Positions 34,563 through 43,022 are shown, counted from the first letter of the stretch. The stretch: DNA of 64,000 nucleotides from UBA8337 sp937907245 (GCA_965219485.1 OZ244774.1:1550001-1614000); one strand, 5' to 3'. The notes: generated by a model from the letters alone, not told the origin. Numbers and translations are program-made.

Positions 34563-35773
34563 GACAAATCCCCTTGGTGGGTTTTCCGTAAAGCTTCACA
34601 AGCCGTTTCAATGGCCGCTATCGCTGTGTCCATATCGGGTTTTTCGATGTTCAATGGTGGCAACAGGCGCAGTGTATTTTCGCCCGCCCCAACACTCAGC
34701 AAATTGGCTTCGCGTAGAGCCGTTACAATTTCCATATTGGGCACAACACATTCCAAACCCACCATCAGACCAGACCCCCTGAGGCCCGCAAAAATATCGC
34801 GGTTCTCATCGACAATGCGGGCCAGGTGCTGGCGCAGATAAACTGCCATATCTTGCACATGCTCGAGAAACCCGTCTTCCAAAACCGTCTCTAAAACCGC
34901 GCTGCCCACGCGACATCCCAGCGGGTTCCCCCCATAGGTAGAGCCATGCGTGCCCGGTTGCATCACCGAGCCAACCTCGCGCGTGGCCAATACGGCCCCG
35001 AGAGGAAATCCACCGCCAATACCCTTGGCTATCGCCATGATATCGGGCGTTATGTCGGCCCATTCATGGGCGAATAATTTTCCGGTCCGGCCAATGCCGC
35101 ATTGCACTTCGTCGAACCCCAAAAGGATATCGTGCTTATCGCAAAGAGCGCGAAGCGCGCGCAAGAAATCTGTGCCGACATCGCGCACGCCGCCTTCGCC
35201 TTGCACAGGCTCAATTAAAATGCCTGCTGTCGTGTCATCTATCAGCGCTTCCAGCTGCTCGATATCAAAACTTGGGCATTGTACAAAACCCGTCGGCGCA
35301 GGCCCAAAGCCCTCTAGATAGGCTTCATTTCCGGCCGCTGCCAAAGCGGCCAAAGTGCGCCCATGAAAAGCACCCGCAAAACTAATTAGGGTTACTTTTT
35401 CGGGGTGACCATTGGTTGCATGATATTTCCGCATGGTCTTAATCATGCCTTCTGCCGCTTCGGCGCCCGAATTATTAAAGAACACCAGCTCGGCAAAGCT
35501 GTTCTGACAAAGCGTGGTGGCCAAAGCTTCTTGTTCGGGAATTTCATATAAATTGGAGACATGCCAAAGCTTTTGCGCCTGCTCGGTCATCGCATGAACA
35601 AGTTTTGGATGACTATGACCCAAAGTATTTACCGCCACGCCTGAACCAAAATCGAGATATTTCTCGCCATCGGTCGTCGTTAGCCACGCGCCATCGCCGG
35701 AGGCAAAGCGCAGGCTTGCCCGATTATAGCTCGGCATAATATGGCTCTTTAGAGGACTATCTGGCCCGCTCAT
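34559..35773 (-). CDS. argD: Acetylornithine aminotransferase
   Basis: A 404-residue class III PLP aminotransferase converting N-acetylglutamate semialdehyde to N-acetylornithine. The PLP lysine is in DIMAIAKGIGGGFPLGA, with FDEVQCGIGRTGK upstream of it. The family start MSGPDSPLKSHIMPSYNR fits, and AGGAG lies 5-9 bases before ATG 35773, so the further upstream frame is not used. It may also act in lysine synthesis as DapC, as in E. coli. It heads the argD-argF-hslO operon. Confidence 0.95.
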   Translation of the reverse strand: MSGPDSPLKSHIMPSYNRASLRFASGDGAWLTTTDGEKYLDFGSGVAVNTLGHSHPKLVHAMTEQAQKLWHVSNLYEIPEQEALATTLCQNSFAELVFFNNSGAEAAEGMIKTMRKYHATNGHPEKVTLISFAGAFHGRTLAALAAAGNEAYLEGFGPAPTGFVQCPSFDIEQLEALIDDTTAGILIEPVQGEGGVRDVGTDFLRALRALCDKHDILLGFDEVQCGIGRTGKLFAHEWADITPDIMAIAKGIGGGFPLGAVLATREVGSVMQPGTHGSTYGGNPLGCRVGSAVLETVLEDGFLEHVQDMAVYLRQHLARIVDENRDIFAGLRGSGLMVGLECVVPNMEIVTALREANLLSVGAGENTLRLLPPLNIEKPDMDTAIAAIETACEALRKTHQGDLS

Positions 35774-35825
35774 GGTTGTCTCCTGAGGTCCGCGGCATCG
35801 CCGAGTGACCCATCCAATTAAATAC

Positions 35826-35860
35826 AAAAAGCCGCCCTTACATCTCAGCGGAGGCGGCTT
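35826..35860 (-). terminator. Terminator after the ABC permease gene
   Basis: On the minus strand AGCCGCC (35859-35853) and GGCGGCT (35836-35830) form a stem with a 16-base loop, followed by five T. It separates the permease gene from argD. Confidence 0.7.
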
Positions 35861-35907
35861 GCTGAGGATGAGTTTTACACCAAAACAGGGATTTGGGGCA
35901 AGGCTTG

Positions 35908-35947
35908 CTTATGGCTTTCGCCTCATTCTTATGGCTTTCGCCTCATT
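35908..35947. repeat. 20-bp perfect direct duplication
   Basis: CTTATGGCTTTCGCCTCATT occurs at 35908-35927 and again, without a spacer, at 35928-35947, just past the stop of the ABC permease gene. Confidence 0.95.
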
Positions 35948-35951
35948 CGAA

Positions 35952-36788
35952 TTAGCTTTTAATTCGCCAGCCTTTGGCCAAAACATATTGGCAGGCCATT
36001 GACGTCATCAGCGTCAAAGCCATCAGCAGGCCGGCGCCAAACCAAAGCGAGCCCTCCGCATTTCCCGTCATCGCATAACGGAAGCCGTCAATCATATAGA
36101 AGAACGGATTATACTGAGTAATCGCATAGGCAAAACCAGGCAATTGGCTGACCGAATAGAAGGTTCCCGAAAGAAACGACAGCGGCGTGATGACGAAATT
36201 ACTAATGGTTGCCAAATGGTCGAATTTTTCGGCCCAGATGCCCCCTAGCAATCCAATTTGCGCCAGTAAGGCGGAAGCAATGCCCGCATAAAAAAGAGCT
36301 GCAAAAATATTATGGATAGACAAATCAATGAAGATGGACATGCCGATGAAAGTTCCGCCACCCACAAATATCCCGCGCGTGATGCCGCCCATCGTAATGC
36401 CAATATTCAGCTCGAGCGGCGATAGGGGGGGCATTAAAAAATCAACGACATTGCCCTGCACTTTTGCCACCAATAAAGAGGAAGAGGCATTGGCGAAAGC
36501 ATTTTGCACCACGGCCATCATAATGAGGCCGGGAGCCAGAAAGTTAACAAATGGCACGCCGTTGATGTCGGGGCGCAAGCCGCCAAGGGCGAGCGAAAAA
36601 ATGGCTAGAAACAAAAGCGTCGTAATCGTCGGCGCCATTAACGTCTGCATCCAGACTTTTAAGAATCGCTGCACTTCTTTTCGATATAGCGTCCAAAGAC
36701 CCAAAGAGTTGAACCGTCCAAAATGGCGAACCCCAAGTTCGGGATAGGCCTTTGAGGCGCTTGATTTAATTTCTGATTTTACATTCAT
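35952..36788 (-). CDS. ABC-2 type transporter permease
   Basis: A 278-residue ABC-2 permease with six membrane helices and a cytoplasmic N-terminus (LYRKEVQRFLKVWMQTLMAP) typical of the NodJ/KpsM-like group. Such subunits export polysaccharide, lipid-linked sugar or drugs when paired with an ATPase. No ATP-binding subunit is encoded next to it, so it must use one from elsewhere. An upstream TTG start is possible but ATG 36788 is preferred. It lies between gcrA (divergent) and argD. Confidence 0.88.
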   Translation of the reverse strand: MNVKSEIKSSASKAYPELGVRHFGRFNSLGLWTLYRKEVQRFLKVWMQTLMAPTITTLLFLAIFSLALGGLRPDINGVPFVNFLAPGLIMMAVVQNAFANASSSLLVAKVQGNVVDFLMPPLSPLELNIGITMGGITRGIFVGGGTFIGMSIFIDLSIHNIFAALFYAGIASALLAQIGLLGGIWAEKFDHLATISNFVITPLSFLSGTFYSVSQLPGFAYAITQYNPFFYMIDGFRYAMTGNAEGSLWFGAGLLMALTLMTSMACQYVLAKGWRIKS

Positions 36789-36878
36789 GGGGCCGAGGAT
36801 AGGCAAATTTGGCTTTAGTTCAAGCGGATTTTATGACCGGCTAAATCATCGCTTATTTACAATATCTTGGCCAATCCC

Positions 36879-36915
36879 GATTCGAATCATGTGGATAAGC
36901 GAGAGAATCTGATTC
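36879..36915 (+). promoter_or_regulatory. gcrA control region: four GANTC sites and a DnaA box
   Basis: GATTC (36879), GAATC (36884), GAATC (36905) and GATTC (36911) are CcrM-type methylation sites packed in 37 bp. Between the pairs, TGTGGATAA (36890-36898) is a perfect DnaA box on the minus strand. In Caulobacter, DnaA activates gcrA and GcrA acts at methylated GANTC promoters. Confidence 0.75.
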
Positions 36916-36997
36916 CCGAGACCCCCTAGGTTTAGTAGAAAGGAAGCATTGAGCCACTAGATATATGGGCTTCAAACCGTTTAACAGGAGAGAAAAA

Positions 36998-37480
36998 ATG
37001 GCCTGGACCGAAGATCGTGTTGAAATGCTTAAACAATTATGGACTGACGGGCTAAGTGCCAGTCAAATTGCTCGCAAAATGGGCGGTGTGACCCGAAATG
37101 CCGTTATCGGAAAAGTGCATCGCTTGGGGCTTTCGGGCCGCGCGACGCCTGCGCGGGTTTCGACTGCGCGCGTTTCGGCTGGCTCTACACGAGCGCGCCC
37201 CTCAACTCCCTCACTGTCTGGCAACAATCGTTTCCGCAGTACCGATATGGACGATATTAAAGACCAAGTCATTCCGGAGCCAATTCTCAGCGCCGAAGAA
37301 CGCGCCAGCGTATTGCACCTGACGGAACACACATGCAAATGGCCTATCGGTGACCCGGGCACGACCGAGTTTCACTTCTGTGGCGCACGCTCGAAAAGCG
37401 GAAGCCCTTATTGCACCACCCATGCGGTGCAGGCTTATCAACCGCTGGAACGCCGGCGCAAGCGCAAAGCGGCGATTTAG
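36998..37480 (+). CDS. gcrA: GcrA cell-cycle regulator
   Basis: A 160-residue GcrA. The N-terminal DNA-binding part MAWTEDRVEMLKQLW followed by GLSASQIARKMGG and NAVIGKVHRLGL is diagnostic of the family, and the C-terminal part with CKWPIGDPG and CxxH-like cysteines contacts the sigma-70 domain 2 in Caulobacter. GcrA drives transcription from GANTC-methylated promoters and links replication to cell division. AGGAG precedes the ATG. Its presence confines the host to Alphaproteobacteria. Confidence 0.96.
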   Translation: MAWTEDRVEMLKQLWTDGLSASQIARKMGGVTRNAVIGKVHRLGLSGRATPARVSTARVSAGSTRARPSTPSLSGNNRFRSTDMDDIKDQVIPEPILSAEERASVLHLTEHTCKWPIGDPGTTEFHFCGARSKSGSPYCTTHAVQAYQPLERRRKRKAAI

Positions 37481-37500
37481 TCGAAGCGCTAAAAAAAATC

Positions 37501-37535
37501 AGCCCTCGCGAGCTTTTCCTTGCGGGGGCTTTTTG
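37501..37535 (+). terminator. Terminator after gcrA
   Basis: AGCCCTCGC (37501-37509) pairs with GCGGGGGCT (37522-37530), one G-U pair included, followed by five T. Confidence 0.85.
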
Positions 37536-37596
37536 CTCTTTTCTTTTTGAGCTCACTCGGCCAAACTGCCGACACATAAAATATAGAGGAGACGTC

Positions 37597-38427
37597 ATGC
37601 GTCAGCTAAAAGATAAAGTCTGTGTCATCACTGGAGCCAGCAGTGGCATCGGCGCCGCTTGTGCCAAAGCCATGGCCGCCGAAGGCGCCATCGTCATTGG
37701 GTGTGATTTACGCTTGGACATGCTGAAGGACGTCGCTAAAGAAATCGAAAAATCAGGCGGACGCATGGAGGCCCACCAATTGGATGTCTCCGATCGCGAT
37801 GCCATGTTCGCGCTGGCCGCCGAGGTTGAGACAAAACATGGCGGTGCCGATCTCGTGCTGAACAATGCAGGGGTGGCGCATGGCGCCACCGTTGAAGAAA
37901 TGACCATGGATAATTTTCAATGGGTTATGGACATTGATTTCTGGGGCGTTGTGCACGGCACTCAGGCCTTCTTGCCGCATATGATAAAGCGCGGCTCGGG
38001 GCATATTGCCAATGTATCGTCGATTTTTGGCCTCATTGGGGTGCCAACACAAAGTGCTTATAATGCAGCTAAATTTGCAGTCCTCGGCTTTAGTGAAGCG
38101 CTTCGTCACGAAATGCGCGACCAAAATATTGGCGTCACCTGCATTCACCCGGGCGGCATTAATACCAATATCGTACGCCATGCGCGCTTCCAACAAGGCC
38201 CAGATATGGACAATGAACGCGAAGAGGCCATTCAGCGGTTTCAGCAGTTCACCATCACGCAGCCCGACGGAGCCGCCAAAGCTATTTTAAAAGGCATCAA
38301 GAAAAACAAAGCTCGCGTCCTCATCGGGCCAGACGCTTTGCTCGTTGATTGGGCGCGACGCCTTTTCCCAACCCATTACATGCGGGCCCTGCCATTCCTG
38401 AAAGACATCGGCAAAAAAGACGACTAG
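37597..38427 (+). CDS. Short-chain dehydrogenase/reductase
   Basis: A 276-residue classical SDR. The cofactor motif TGASSGIG is near residue 12, NNAGV near 88, and the catalytic Ser and Tyr-x-x-x-Lys are in NVSSIFG and YNAAK near 140-157. An Asp (GCDLR) after the second strand favours NAD. Extra C-terminal residues (RVLIGPDALLVDWARRLFP) resemble acetoin or lipid-related SDRs encoded next to hydrolases, but the substrate is unknown. GAGGAG lies before the ATG. It follows the gcrA terminator and seems to have its own promoter. Confidence 0.92.
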   Translation: MRQLKDKVCVITGASSGIGAACAKAMAAEGAIVIGCDLRLDMLKDVAKEIEKSGGRMEAHQLDVSDRDAMFALAAEVETKHGGADLVLNNAGVAHGATVEEMTMDNFQWVMDIDFWGVVHGTQAFLPHMIKRGSGHIANVSSIFGLIGVPTQSAYNAAKFAVLGFSEALRHEMRDQNIGVTCIHPGGINTNIVRHARFQQGPDMDNEREEAIQRFQQFTITQPDGAAKAILKGIKKNKARVLIGPDALLVDWARRLFPTHYMRALPFLKDIGKKDD

Positions 38428-38562
38428 CCTTTTGCGCCATGCGACCCAGCTTGAGAGACGCGAAACCCGATTGATAGGTTGACGCGGAGCATAGCACTGC
38501 CTATATATCGCGAATGAGACTAATTCGCAATTGCAAGGCGCAAGCGTAAAGGGCAAAGTAAT

Positions 38563-39597
38563 ATGGCTTTTTTGAAATCTGGCTTTTTCGTCTTCTGCTC
38601 GCTGTGGGTGATTTTTATCTCTCCCCTGATGGCCCGCGAGGTGCCCGCTGAAGTGAATGTTTATTCTTATCGCCAGCCTTTTTTGGTGGAGCCCTTGTTT
38701 GAAAAATTCACGGCTCAGACGGGTATTGCTGTCAAAGTTATCTTTGCCAAAAAGGGCCTCATTGAACGGGTGAAGACCGAGGGCAAGCGCTCGCCTGCCG
38801 ATGTTATTCTGACCACGGATATTGGCCGCCTGCATGCGGCGCGCGATGTTTCGCAAGCCGTTTCCTCGCCCCTTTTGAAGCAACATATTCCCGCTATCGC
38901 CCGCGGCACGGAAGATAAATGGTTTGGTCTCACGTGGCGCGCGCGCGTTATTTATGCCTCCAACGCGCGGGTGCGCGAGACGAAATTGGCCTTTGAAGAT
39001 TTAACCGATGCTAAATGGCGCGGCCGCATTTGCCTGCGCTCTGCCCAACACCCCTATAATGTCGCTTTGTTTGCCGCCCTTCTGGATTCTATGGGAGAGG
39101 CTAAGTTTAAAAAATGGCTAATCGGGCTGAAGGCTAATTTGGCAGCCAAACCATCTGGCAATGACCGAGCCCAAGTGCGCCGTGTTTATGGCGGGGCCTG
39201 CGATTTGGCCATCGGCAATACTTATTATATGGGCAAAATGCAAACCAATGAGAAAAAGCCCGAGCAAAAAGACTGGGCGGCTAGCGTGCATATTATTTTC
39301 CCCGATATGCCCAAAGGGGGCGCGCATGTAAATGTGTCTGGCATGGCTATGGCCAAACATGCGCCCAACCGAGCCAATGCCTTGAAGTTAATGGAGTTTT
39401 TGGTCTCCAAACCGGCACAAGAAATATACGCGCAAGTTAATTATGAATATCCCATTCGCGACGACGTGGCGCTTTCCCCTCGGGTGAAAAGCTGGGGGGC
39501 GTTTTCTCGCGATAGCACCGCACTCGATAGCATTGGGGCTTTGCGCGGGCGCGCCAGCCAATTGATCGATGAAACTGGCTTTAACGCCGGCCCCTAA
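38563..39597 (+). CDS. Iron(III) ABC transporter substrate-binding protein
   Basis: A 344-residue periplasmic ferric-binding protein of the FbpA/FutA group. A signal peptide (MAFLKSGFFVFCSLWVIFIS, cleaved after LMA) is followed by VNVYSYRQPFLVEPLFEKF, typical of the family, and the iron-binding tyrosine pair NTYYMGKM near residue 222. It would deliver Fe3+ to an inner-membrane permease, but neither the FbpB-type permease nor the ATPase is adjacent. It is a single transcription unit or co-transcribed with the following GFA protein, 41 bases on. Confidence 0.88.
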   Translation: MAFLKSGFFVFCSLWVIFISPLMAREVPAEVNVYSYRQPFLVEPLFEKFTAQTGIAVKVIFAKKGLIERVKTEGKRSPADVILTTDIGRLHAARDVSQAVSSPLLKQHIPAIARGTEDKWFGLTWRARVIYASNARVRETKLAFEDLTDAKWRGRICLRSAQHPYNVALFAALLDSMGEAKFKKWLIGLKANLAAKPSGNDRAQVRRVYGGACDLAIGNTYYMGKMQTNEKKPEQKDWAASVHIIFPDMPKGGAHVNVSGMAMAKHAPNRANALKLMEFLVSKPAQEIYAQVNYEYPIRDDVALSPRVKSWGAFSRDSTALDSIGALRGRASQLIDETGFNAGP

Positions 39598-39638
39598 TAT
39601 GCCAGGTTTATCTTCTAGTTAATTAGGGAGATAAAATT

Positions 39639-40046
39639 ATGAAAATGTCTGGTGGTTGTTATTGCGGCGATGTCCGCTACGAGGCCGATGGCGAGGCCTT
39701 GATGAAAGTGCAATGCCATTGTCGCGAATGCCAATACATATCTGGCGGAGCTGGAAATTTGATTGTTGGCGTTGCTGAAGCTGGCCTGAGCTACACAAAT
39801 GGCCAGCCTGCACAATTTACCCGCGACGATATTGATGGCGCCGTAACCCGAGAGTTTTGTGGTCGCTGCGGCACCCCTATTTTAACGCGGGTACCGCAAA
39901 ACCCTGGCGCCGTATTTGTCAAAGTCGGCTCGATGGATCGTCCTGAAGATTTTGGTGGCCCCGATGTAGCCATTCATACGGATGACAAATATGACTTCCA
40001 TGTAATTGCGGATGGCGTGGCGCAATTCCCTAAGCTTCCAGGCTAG
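39639..40046 (+). CDS. GFA (glutathione-dependent formaldehyde-activating) family protein
   Basis: A 135-residue protein of the GFA/CENP-V family. Zinc cysteines are in GGCYCGDVRY, CHCRECQYISGG and FCGRCGTPI, the arrangement of two structural/catalytic zinc sites. Only a few members are known to act on formaldehyde-glutathione adducts, so that activity is not assumed. GGGAG precedes the ATG; a second ATG two codons on is equally possible. It converges on the amtB operon. Confidence 0.87.
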   Translation: MKMSGGCYCGDVRYEADGEALMKVQCHCRECQYISGGAGNLIVGVAEAGLSYTNGQPAQFTRDDIDGAVTREFCGRCGTPILTRVPQNPGAVFVKVGSMDRPEDFGGPDVAIHTDDKYDFHVIADGVAQFPKLPG

Positions 40047-40063
40047 GTGAAAAGAGCCCAAAG

Positions 40064-40094
40064 AAAAACCCCGGCACTGCAAGCAGCGCCGGGG
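40064..40094 (-). terminator. Terminator of the porin-glnK-amtB operon
   Basis: On the minus strand CCCCGGC and GCCGGGG with an inner CTGC/GCAG extension form a long hairpin followed by five T. It lies between amtB and the convergent GFA gene. Confidence 0.92.
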
Positions 40095-40119
40095 TAAAGT
40101 CTCTCGTCTTTTGGGGGTA

Positions 40120-41442
40120 TTAACGAGAGAATTCTGGGTAGGCTTCAATGCCGAGTTCAGATTTATCCAAACCGATCAGCTCTTCTTCCTCATCGACCCG
40201 AATGCCAATGGTGGCTTTGAGAAGGCTCCACAAGATGCCGCTGGCAATCACAGTGAAGGCCCCGACCGAGATAACACCGATGGCTTGCACGCCATAAGAC
40301 GCGTCGCTATTGGTGAAGGGAACAATCATCGTGCCCCAGATGCCGCATACAAGGTGAGCTGGAATGGCGCCGACGACGTCATCGATTTTCAGCTTATCCA
40401 GCAGTGGCACGGCCAAGACGACCAGCAATCCACCGATACCGCCAATGAAGACAGCCGACCCGATAGACGGGGTCAGCGGTTCTGCGGTGATGGAGACCAA
40501 TCCACCGATGGCACCATTGAGGGCCATGGTCAGATCTACTTTTCCATAGAGGGCTTGCGATACTAGACCCGCCACCACAACACCGCCGGCGGCTGCCATA
40601 TTGGTGTTGATGAAGATGTTGGAGATAGCTGCCGCATCGGCACCCGAACCCAGAGCCAGTTGCGATCCGCCGTTAAAGCCGAACCAACCGAGCCACAAGA
40701 TGAACGTACCCAAAGTAGCGAGCGCCATGTTGGAGCCTGGCATCGGGTTAACTTGACCATTGGGGCCATATTTACCTGTGCGAGCGCCAAGAACAATAGC
40801 CCCCACAAGAGCCGCCCAACCACCGGTTGAGTGAACCAAGGTAGAGCCTGCAAAGTCAGAGAAGCCCATGGCGTCAAGGAAACCTGTGCCCCATTCCCAG
40901 CTACCTACGATTGGGTAAATAAAGCCGGTCAAGAACAGCGTGAAGATTAGGAATGGCCATAGTTTCATGCGTTCCGCAATCGTGCCAGACACGATAGAGG
41001 CGGTGGTGGCGCAAAATACCATTTGGAAGAACCAATCAGAGCCGGCCGCATAGCCGCCTTCAAAATTGGGGGCCTCGCCCGCAATGGCACTATCATCGGC
41101 CGACCATACACTGAACAATTCGCCAATGTAGCCGCCCTCTTCGATGCCATACATAAGGTTATAGCCGACCAGCCAATACATCAGGCCTGCAATCGAGAAC
41201 AGTGAGATGTTTTTGAAGCAGATCGTGGCGACGTTTTTCGATCGCACCATTCCGCTCTCCAGCATGGCAAATCCGGCCGCCATAAACATGACCAGAAAAC
41301 CACAAACCAGAAACAAAAACGTGTTGAAGACATAAGCCGTCTCGGGGGTGACCTGAGCCGCGGCTGGACTTGCGATTAACGCTAGCCCGGCCCCCATGGT
41401 GAGGGATTTAAGGCTCAGCGATTTTAAGTTACTCATAAACAT
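40120..41442 (-). CDS. amtB: Ammonium transporter
   Basis: A 440-residue Amt protein with an N-terminal signal peptide (MFMSNLKSLSLKSLTMGAG, cleaved after SPAAAQ) and eleven membrane helices. The pore histidine pair is in STLVHSTGGWAALVG and in IPAHLVCGIWG, and the Phe gate and DWFFQMVFCATTASIVSGTIAER stretch are present in order. It imports NH4+/NH3 when nitrogen is scarce and is blocked by GlnK. It is the third gene of a sigma-54-driven operon. Confidence 0.95.
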   Translation of the reverse strand: MFMSNLKSLSLKSLTMGAGLALIASPAAAQVTPETAYVFNTFLFLVCGFLVMFMAAGFAMLESGMVRSKNVATICFKNISLFSIAGLMYWLVGYNLMYGIEEGGYIGELFSVWSADDSAIAGEAPNFEGGYAAGSDWFFQMVFCATTASIVSGTIAERMKLWPFLIFTLFLTGFIYPIVGSWEWGTGFLDAMGFSDFAGSTLVHSTGGWAALVGAIVLGARTGKYGPNGQVNPMPGSNMALATLGTFILWLGWFGFNGGSQLALGSGADAAAISNIFINTNMAAAGGVVVAGLVSQALYGKVDLTMALNGAIGGLVSITAEPLTPSIGSAVFIGGIGGLLVVLAVPLLDKLKIDDVVGAIPAHLVCGIWGTMIVPFTNSDASYGVQAIGVISVGAFTVIASGILWSLLKATIGIRVDEEEELIGLDKSELGIEAYPEFSR

Positions 41443-41453
41443 AAATCTGCTCC

Positions 41454-41792
41454 TTACAATGCAGCAGGGCCGGTTTCACCTGTCCGAATACGGACGGCTT
41501 CTTCGACATTTAAGACAAAAATTTTGCCGTCACCAATTTTCTCAGTGATGGCACTCTCGCGAATGGCGGCGCAGGCAGCTTCTACCTGCTCGTCATCGAC
41601 GACAATTTCCAACCTTACTTTTGGCAAGAAATTTACTTCATATTCAGCACCGCGATAAATCTCGGTCTGACCTTTTTGGCGTCCGAAGCCTTTGACTTCG
41701 GACGCTGTCATGGCTTCCACACCGGCTGCGGTTAACGCTTCGCGAACGGCATCCAGCTTGAAAGGTTTGACGATGGCTAAGATAAGTTTCAT
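41454..41792 (-). CDS. glnK: PII nitrogen regulatory protein GlnK
   Basis: A 112-residue PII protein. The uridylylation site Tyr51 is in the T-loop (YRGAEYEVNFLPK), and the ATP/2-oxoglutarate-binding B-loop is KIGDGKIFV. When nitrogen is plentiful, unmodified GlnK plugs AmtB; under limitation it is uridylylated and released. The gene lies 11 bases before amtB and after the porin gene. Confidence 0.96.
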   Translation of the reverse strand: MKLILAIVKPFKLDAVREALTAAGVEAMTASEVKGFGRQKGQTEIYRGAEYEVNFLPKVRLEIVVDDEQVEAACAAIRESAITEKIGDGKIFVLNVEEAVRIRTGETGPAAL

Positions 41793-41818
41793 TGGGAGGA
41801 ACCTTAGTTAAGTTAAAA

Positions 41819-42481
41819 TTAGAAGCTTTGGCCCCAAGAGATAATGGCGCGTGTGTCGTCGCCTTCATCACTGGATACCGTGAACGTCATGTCACCTTTG
41901 GACAAGGAAATGGACGTATCTTCGTCACTATCGTCCGTTTCAAACTCTTCGTTACCGTAATGTAACGTCACGGTTAGCTCATCATTGAGTGCAAATTCAT
42001 AGTCAACCGACACATAGGTGCCTTCTTGGTCGTCTACCGCGTTATCTTCGGCGCTCTCTAGAACGTAGTAAGATACCGAGGCCGAGCCATAAGACGCCGA
42101 AACATAAATGTCTGCGAAATCAAGCGTGCTATCCGCCGCACCTGGATACATGTAAGAGATGTAACCAAGCTCTAGGCCTACGCCGTTAACTTCGGTCGAG
42201 TAGCTGGCATATAGGTCAGCTTCGTAACTAGCGCTGTCATCGTTTTCATCGCGATTGCCGCCCAGTGAGCCGATCCATGTGCCGGCTGCGAAACCGTTGC
42301 CGAAATCGACATCTAAGCCGCCGGAAAGACTTGCGTCACCGAAAGATTGGGTTTGGCCGCGCCAGATGTAATCTGTCGTTGCGCCAACATTGCCGCTAAT
42401 CTCTGCTGCAGAAGCTACGCCAGTCAACATGGTTGTCGCCAAAAGGGCGGTAGCGATGGATTTTTTCGAAATAATAGTCAT
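41819..42481 (-). CDS. TorF/TIGR02001 family outer-membrane porin
   Basis: A 220-residue protein with a signal peptide (cleaved after GVASA) and an Asp/Glu-rich beta-barrel with alternating Tyr/Ser strands. The start of the mature part, ISGNVGATTDYIWRGQTQS, is the TIGR02001 (Gcw_chp) hallmark, and it ends in Phe. It is the first gene after the sigma-54 promoter and shares its transcript with glnK and amtB, so an outer-membrane role in ammonium or other nitrogen uptake is likely. AAGGAG lies before the ATG. Confidence 0.88.
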   Translation of the reverse strand: MTIISKKSIATALLATTMLTGVASAAEISGNVGATTDYIWRGQTQSFGDASLSGGLDVDFGNGFAAGTWIGSLGGNRDENDDSASYEADLYASYSTEVNGVGLELGYISYMYPGAADSTLDFADIYVSASYGSASVSYYVLESAEDNAVDDQEGTYVSVDYEFALNDELTVTLHYGNEEFETDDSDEDTSISLSKGDMTFTVSSDEGDDTRAIISWGQSF

Positions 42482-42516
42482 TTTACATTCTCCTTTAGCA
42501 TTAGTGCTGCCCTCTA

Positions 42517-42537
42517 TATGCAATTTTCATGCCAAAT
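42517..42537 (-). promoter_or_regulatory. Sigma-54 (RpoN) promoter of the porin-glnK-amtB operon
   Basis: On the minus strand TTGGCATG (42535-42528) and TTGCA (42523-42519) are separated by four A/T bases, a near-perfect -24/-12 element. The expected start is near 42508, about 27 bases before the porin ATG. Control by NtrC-type activators under nitrogen limitation is expected. Confidence 0.88.
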
Positions 42538-42567
42538 AGAAAAAGCCGCTGATTCCGGAGGCTGAAT

Positions 42568-42595
42568 AAAAAAAGGAGCCCGAAGGCTCCTTTTT
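42568..42595 (-). terminator. Terminator after the hydroxylase-DUF962 pair
   Basis: GGAGCC (42575-42580), a CGAA loop and GGCTCC (42585-42590) form a short stem flanked by A7 and T5. It works in either direction and closes the minus-strand unit at 42664-43826. Confidence 0.85.
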
Positions 42596-42663
42596 CATCT
42601 CTTTAAATGACTAATATTTAGGCAATAAATAATAATTATACATTATGCCTAAAATATAGACGC

Positions 42664-43011
42664 TTATGTCTTGATACCCAATTGCTGTAGCTGCGGGCCG
42701 AGACGACCAGTAATAAACAAAAAGTACATTTTGAAATCACCCGCCAAAGACCAGAGCGGATAGGTAAAGGTTGCGGGGCGGTTTTTCTCGATGAAAAAAT
42801 GTCCGACCCAAGCAAAGAAATAGCCAACCAAGGGCATGAACCAAAGATAGCTCAGCTCGCCTGTGTAAATGGCGGCCACAGCAATAGCGATTACCAGGCT
42901 GGTGCCAATATAATGTAAGGCCCGACACACGGGATGGGCGTGCTCGCGCAAATAATACGGGAAAAAGCTCGCAAAATCAGTGGGTGGGGCAGCTTCATAT
43001 TTATTACTCAT
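42664..43011 (-). CDS. Mpo1-like (DUF962) protein
   Basis: A 115-residue membrane protein of the DUF962/YGL010w (Mpo1) family. The hallmarks are YYLREHAHPVCRALHYIGTS near residue 19 and YFFAWVGHFFIEKNRPATF near residue 64, with conserved His in both. In yeast Mpo1 is an Fe2+-dependent dioxygenase that shortens 2-hydroxy fatty acids by alpha-oxidation. It lies 11 bases after a fatty acid hydroxylase-family gene on the same strand, and a terminator follows. Confidence 0.88.
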   Translation of the reverse strand: MSNKYEAAPPTDFASFFPYYLREHAHPVCRALHYIGTSLVIAIAVAAIYTGELSYLWFMPLVGYFFAWVGHFFIEKNRPATFTYPLWSLAGDFKMYFLFITGRLGPQLQQLGIKT

Positions 43012-43022
43012 AGCAAATCTCC

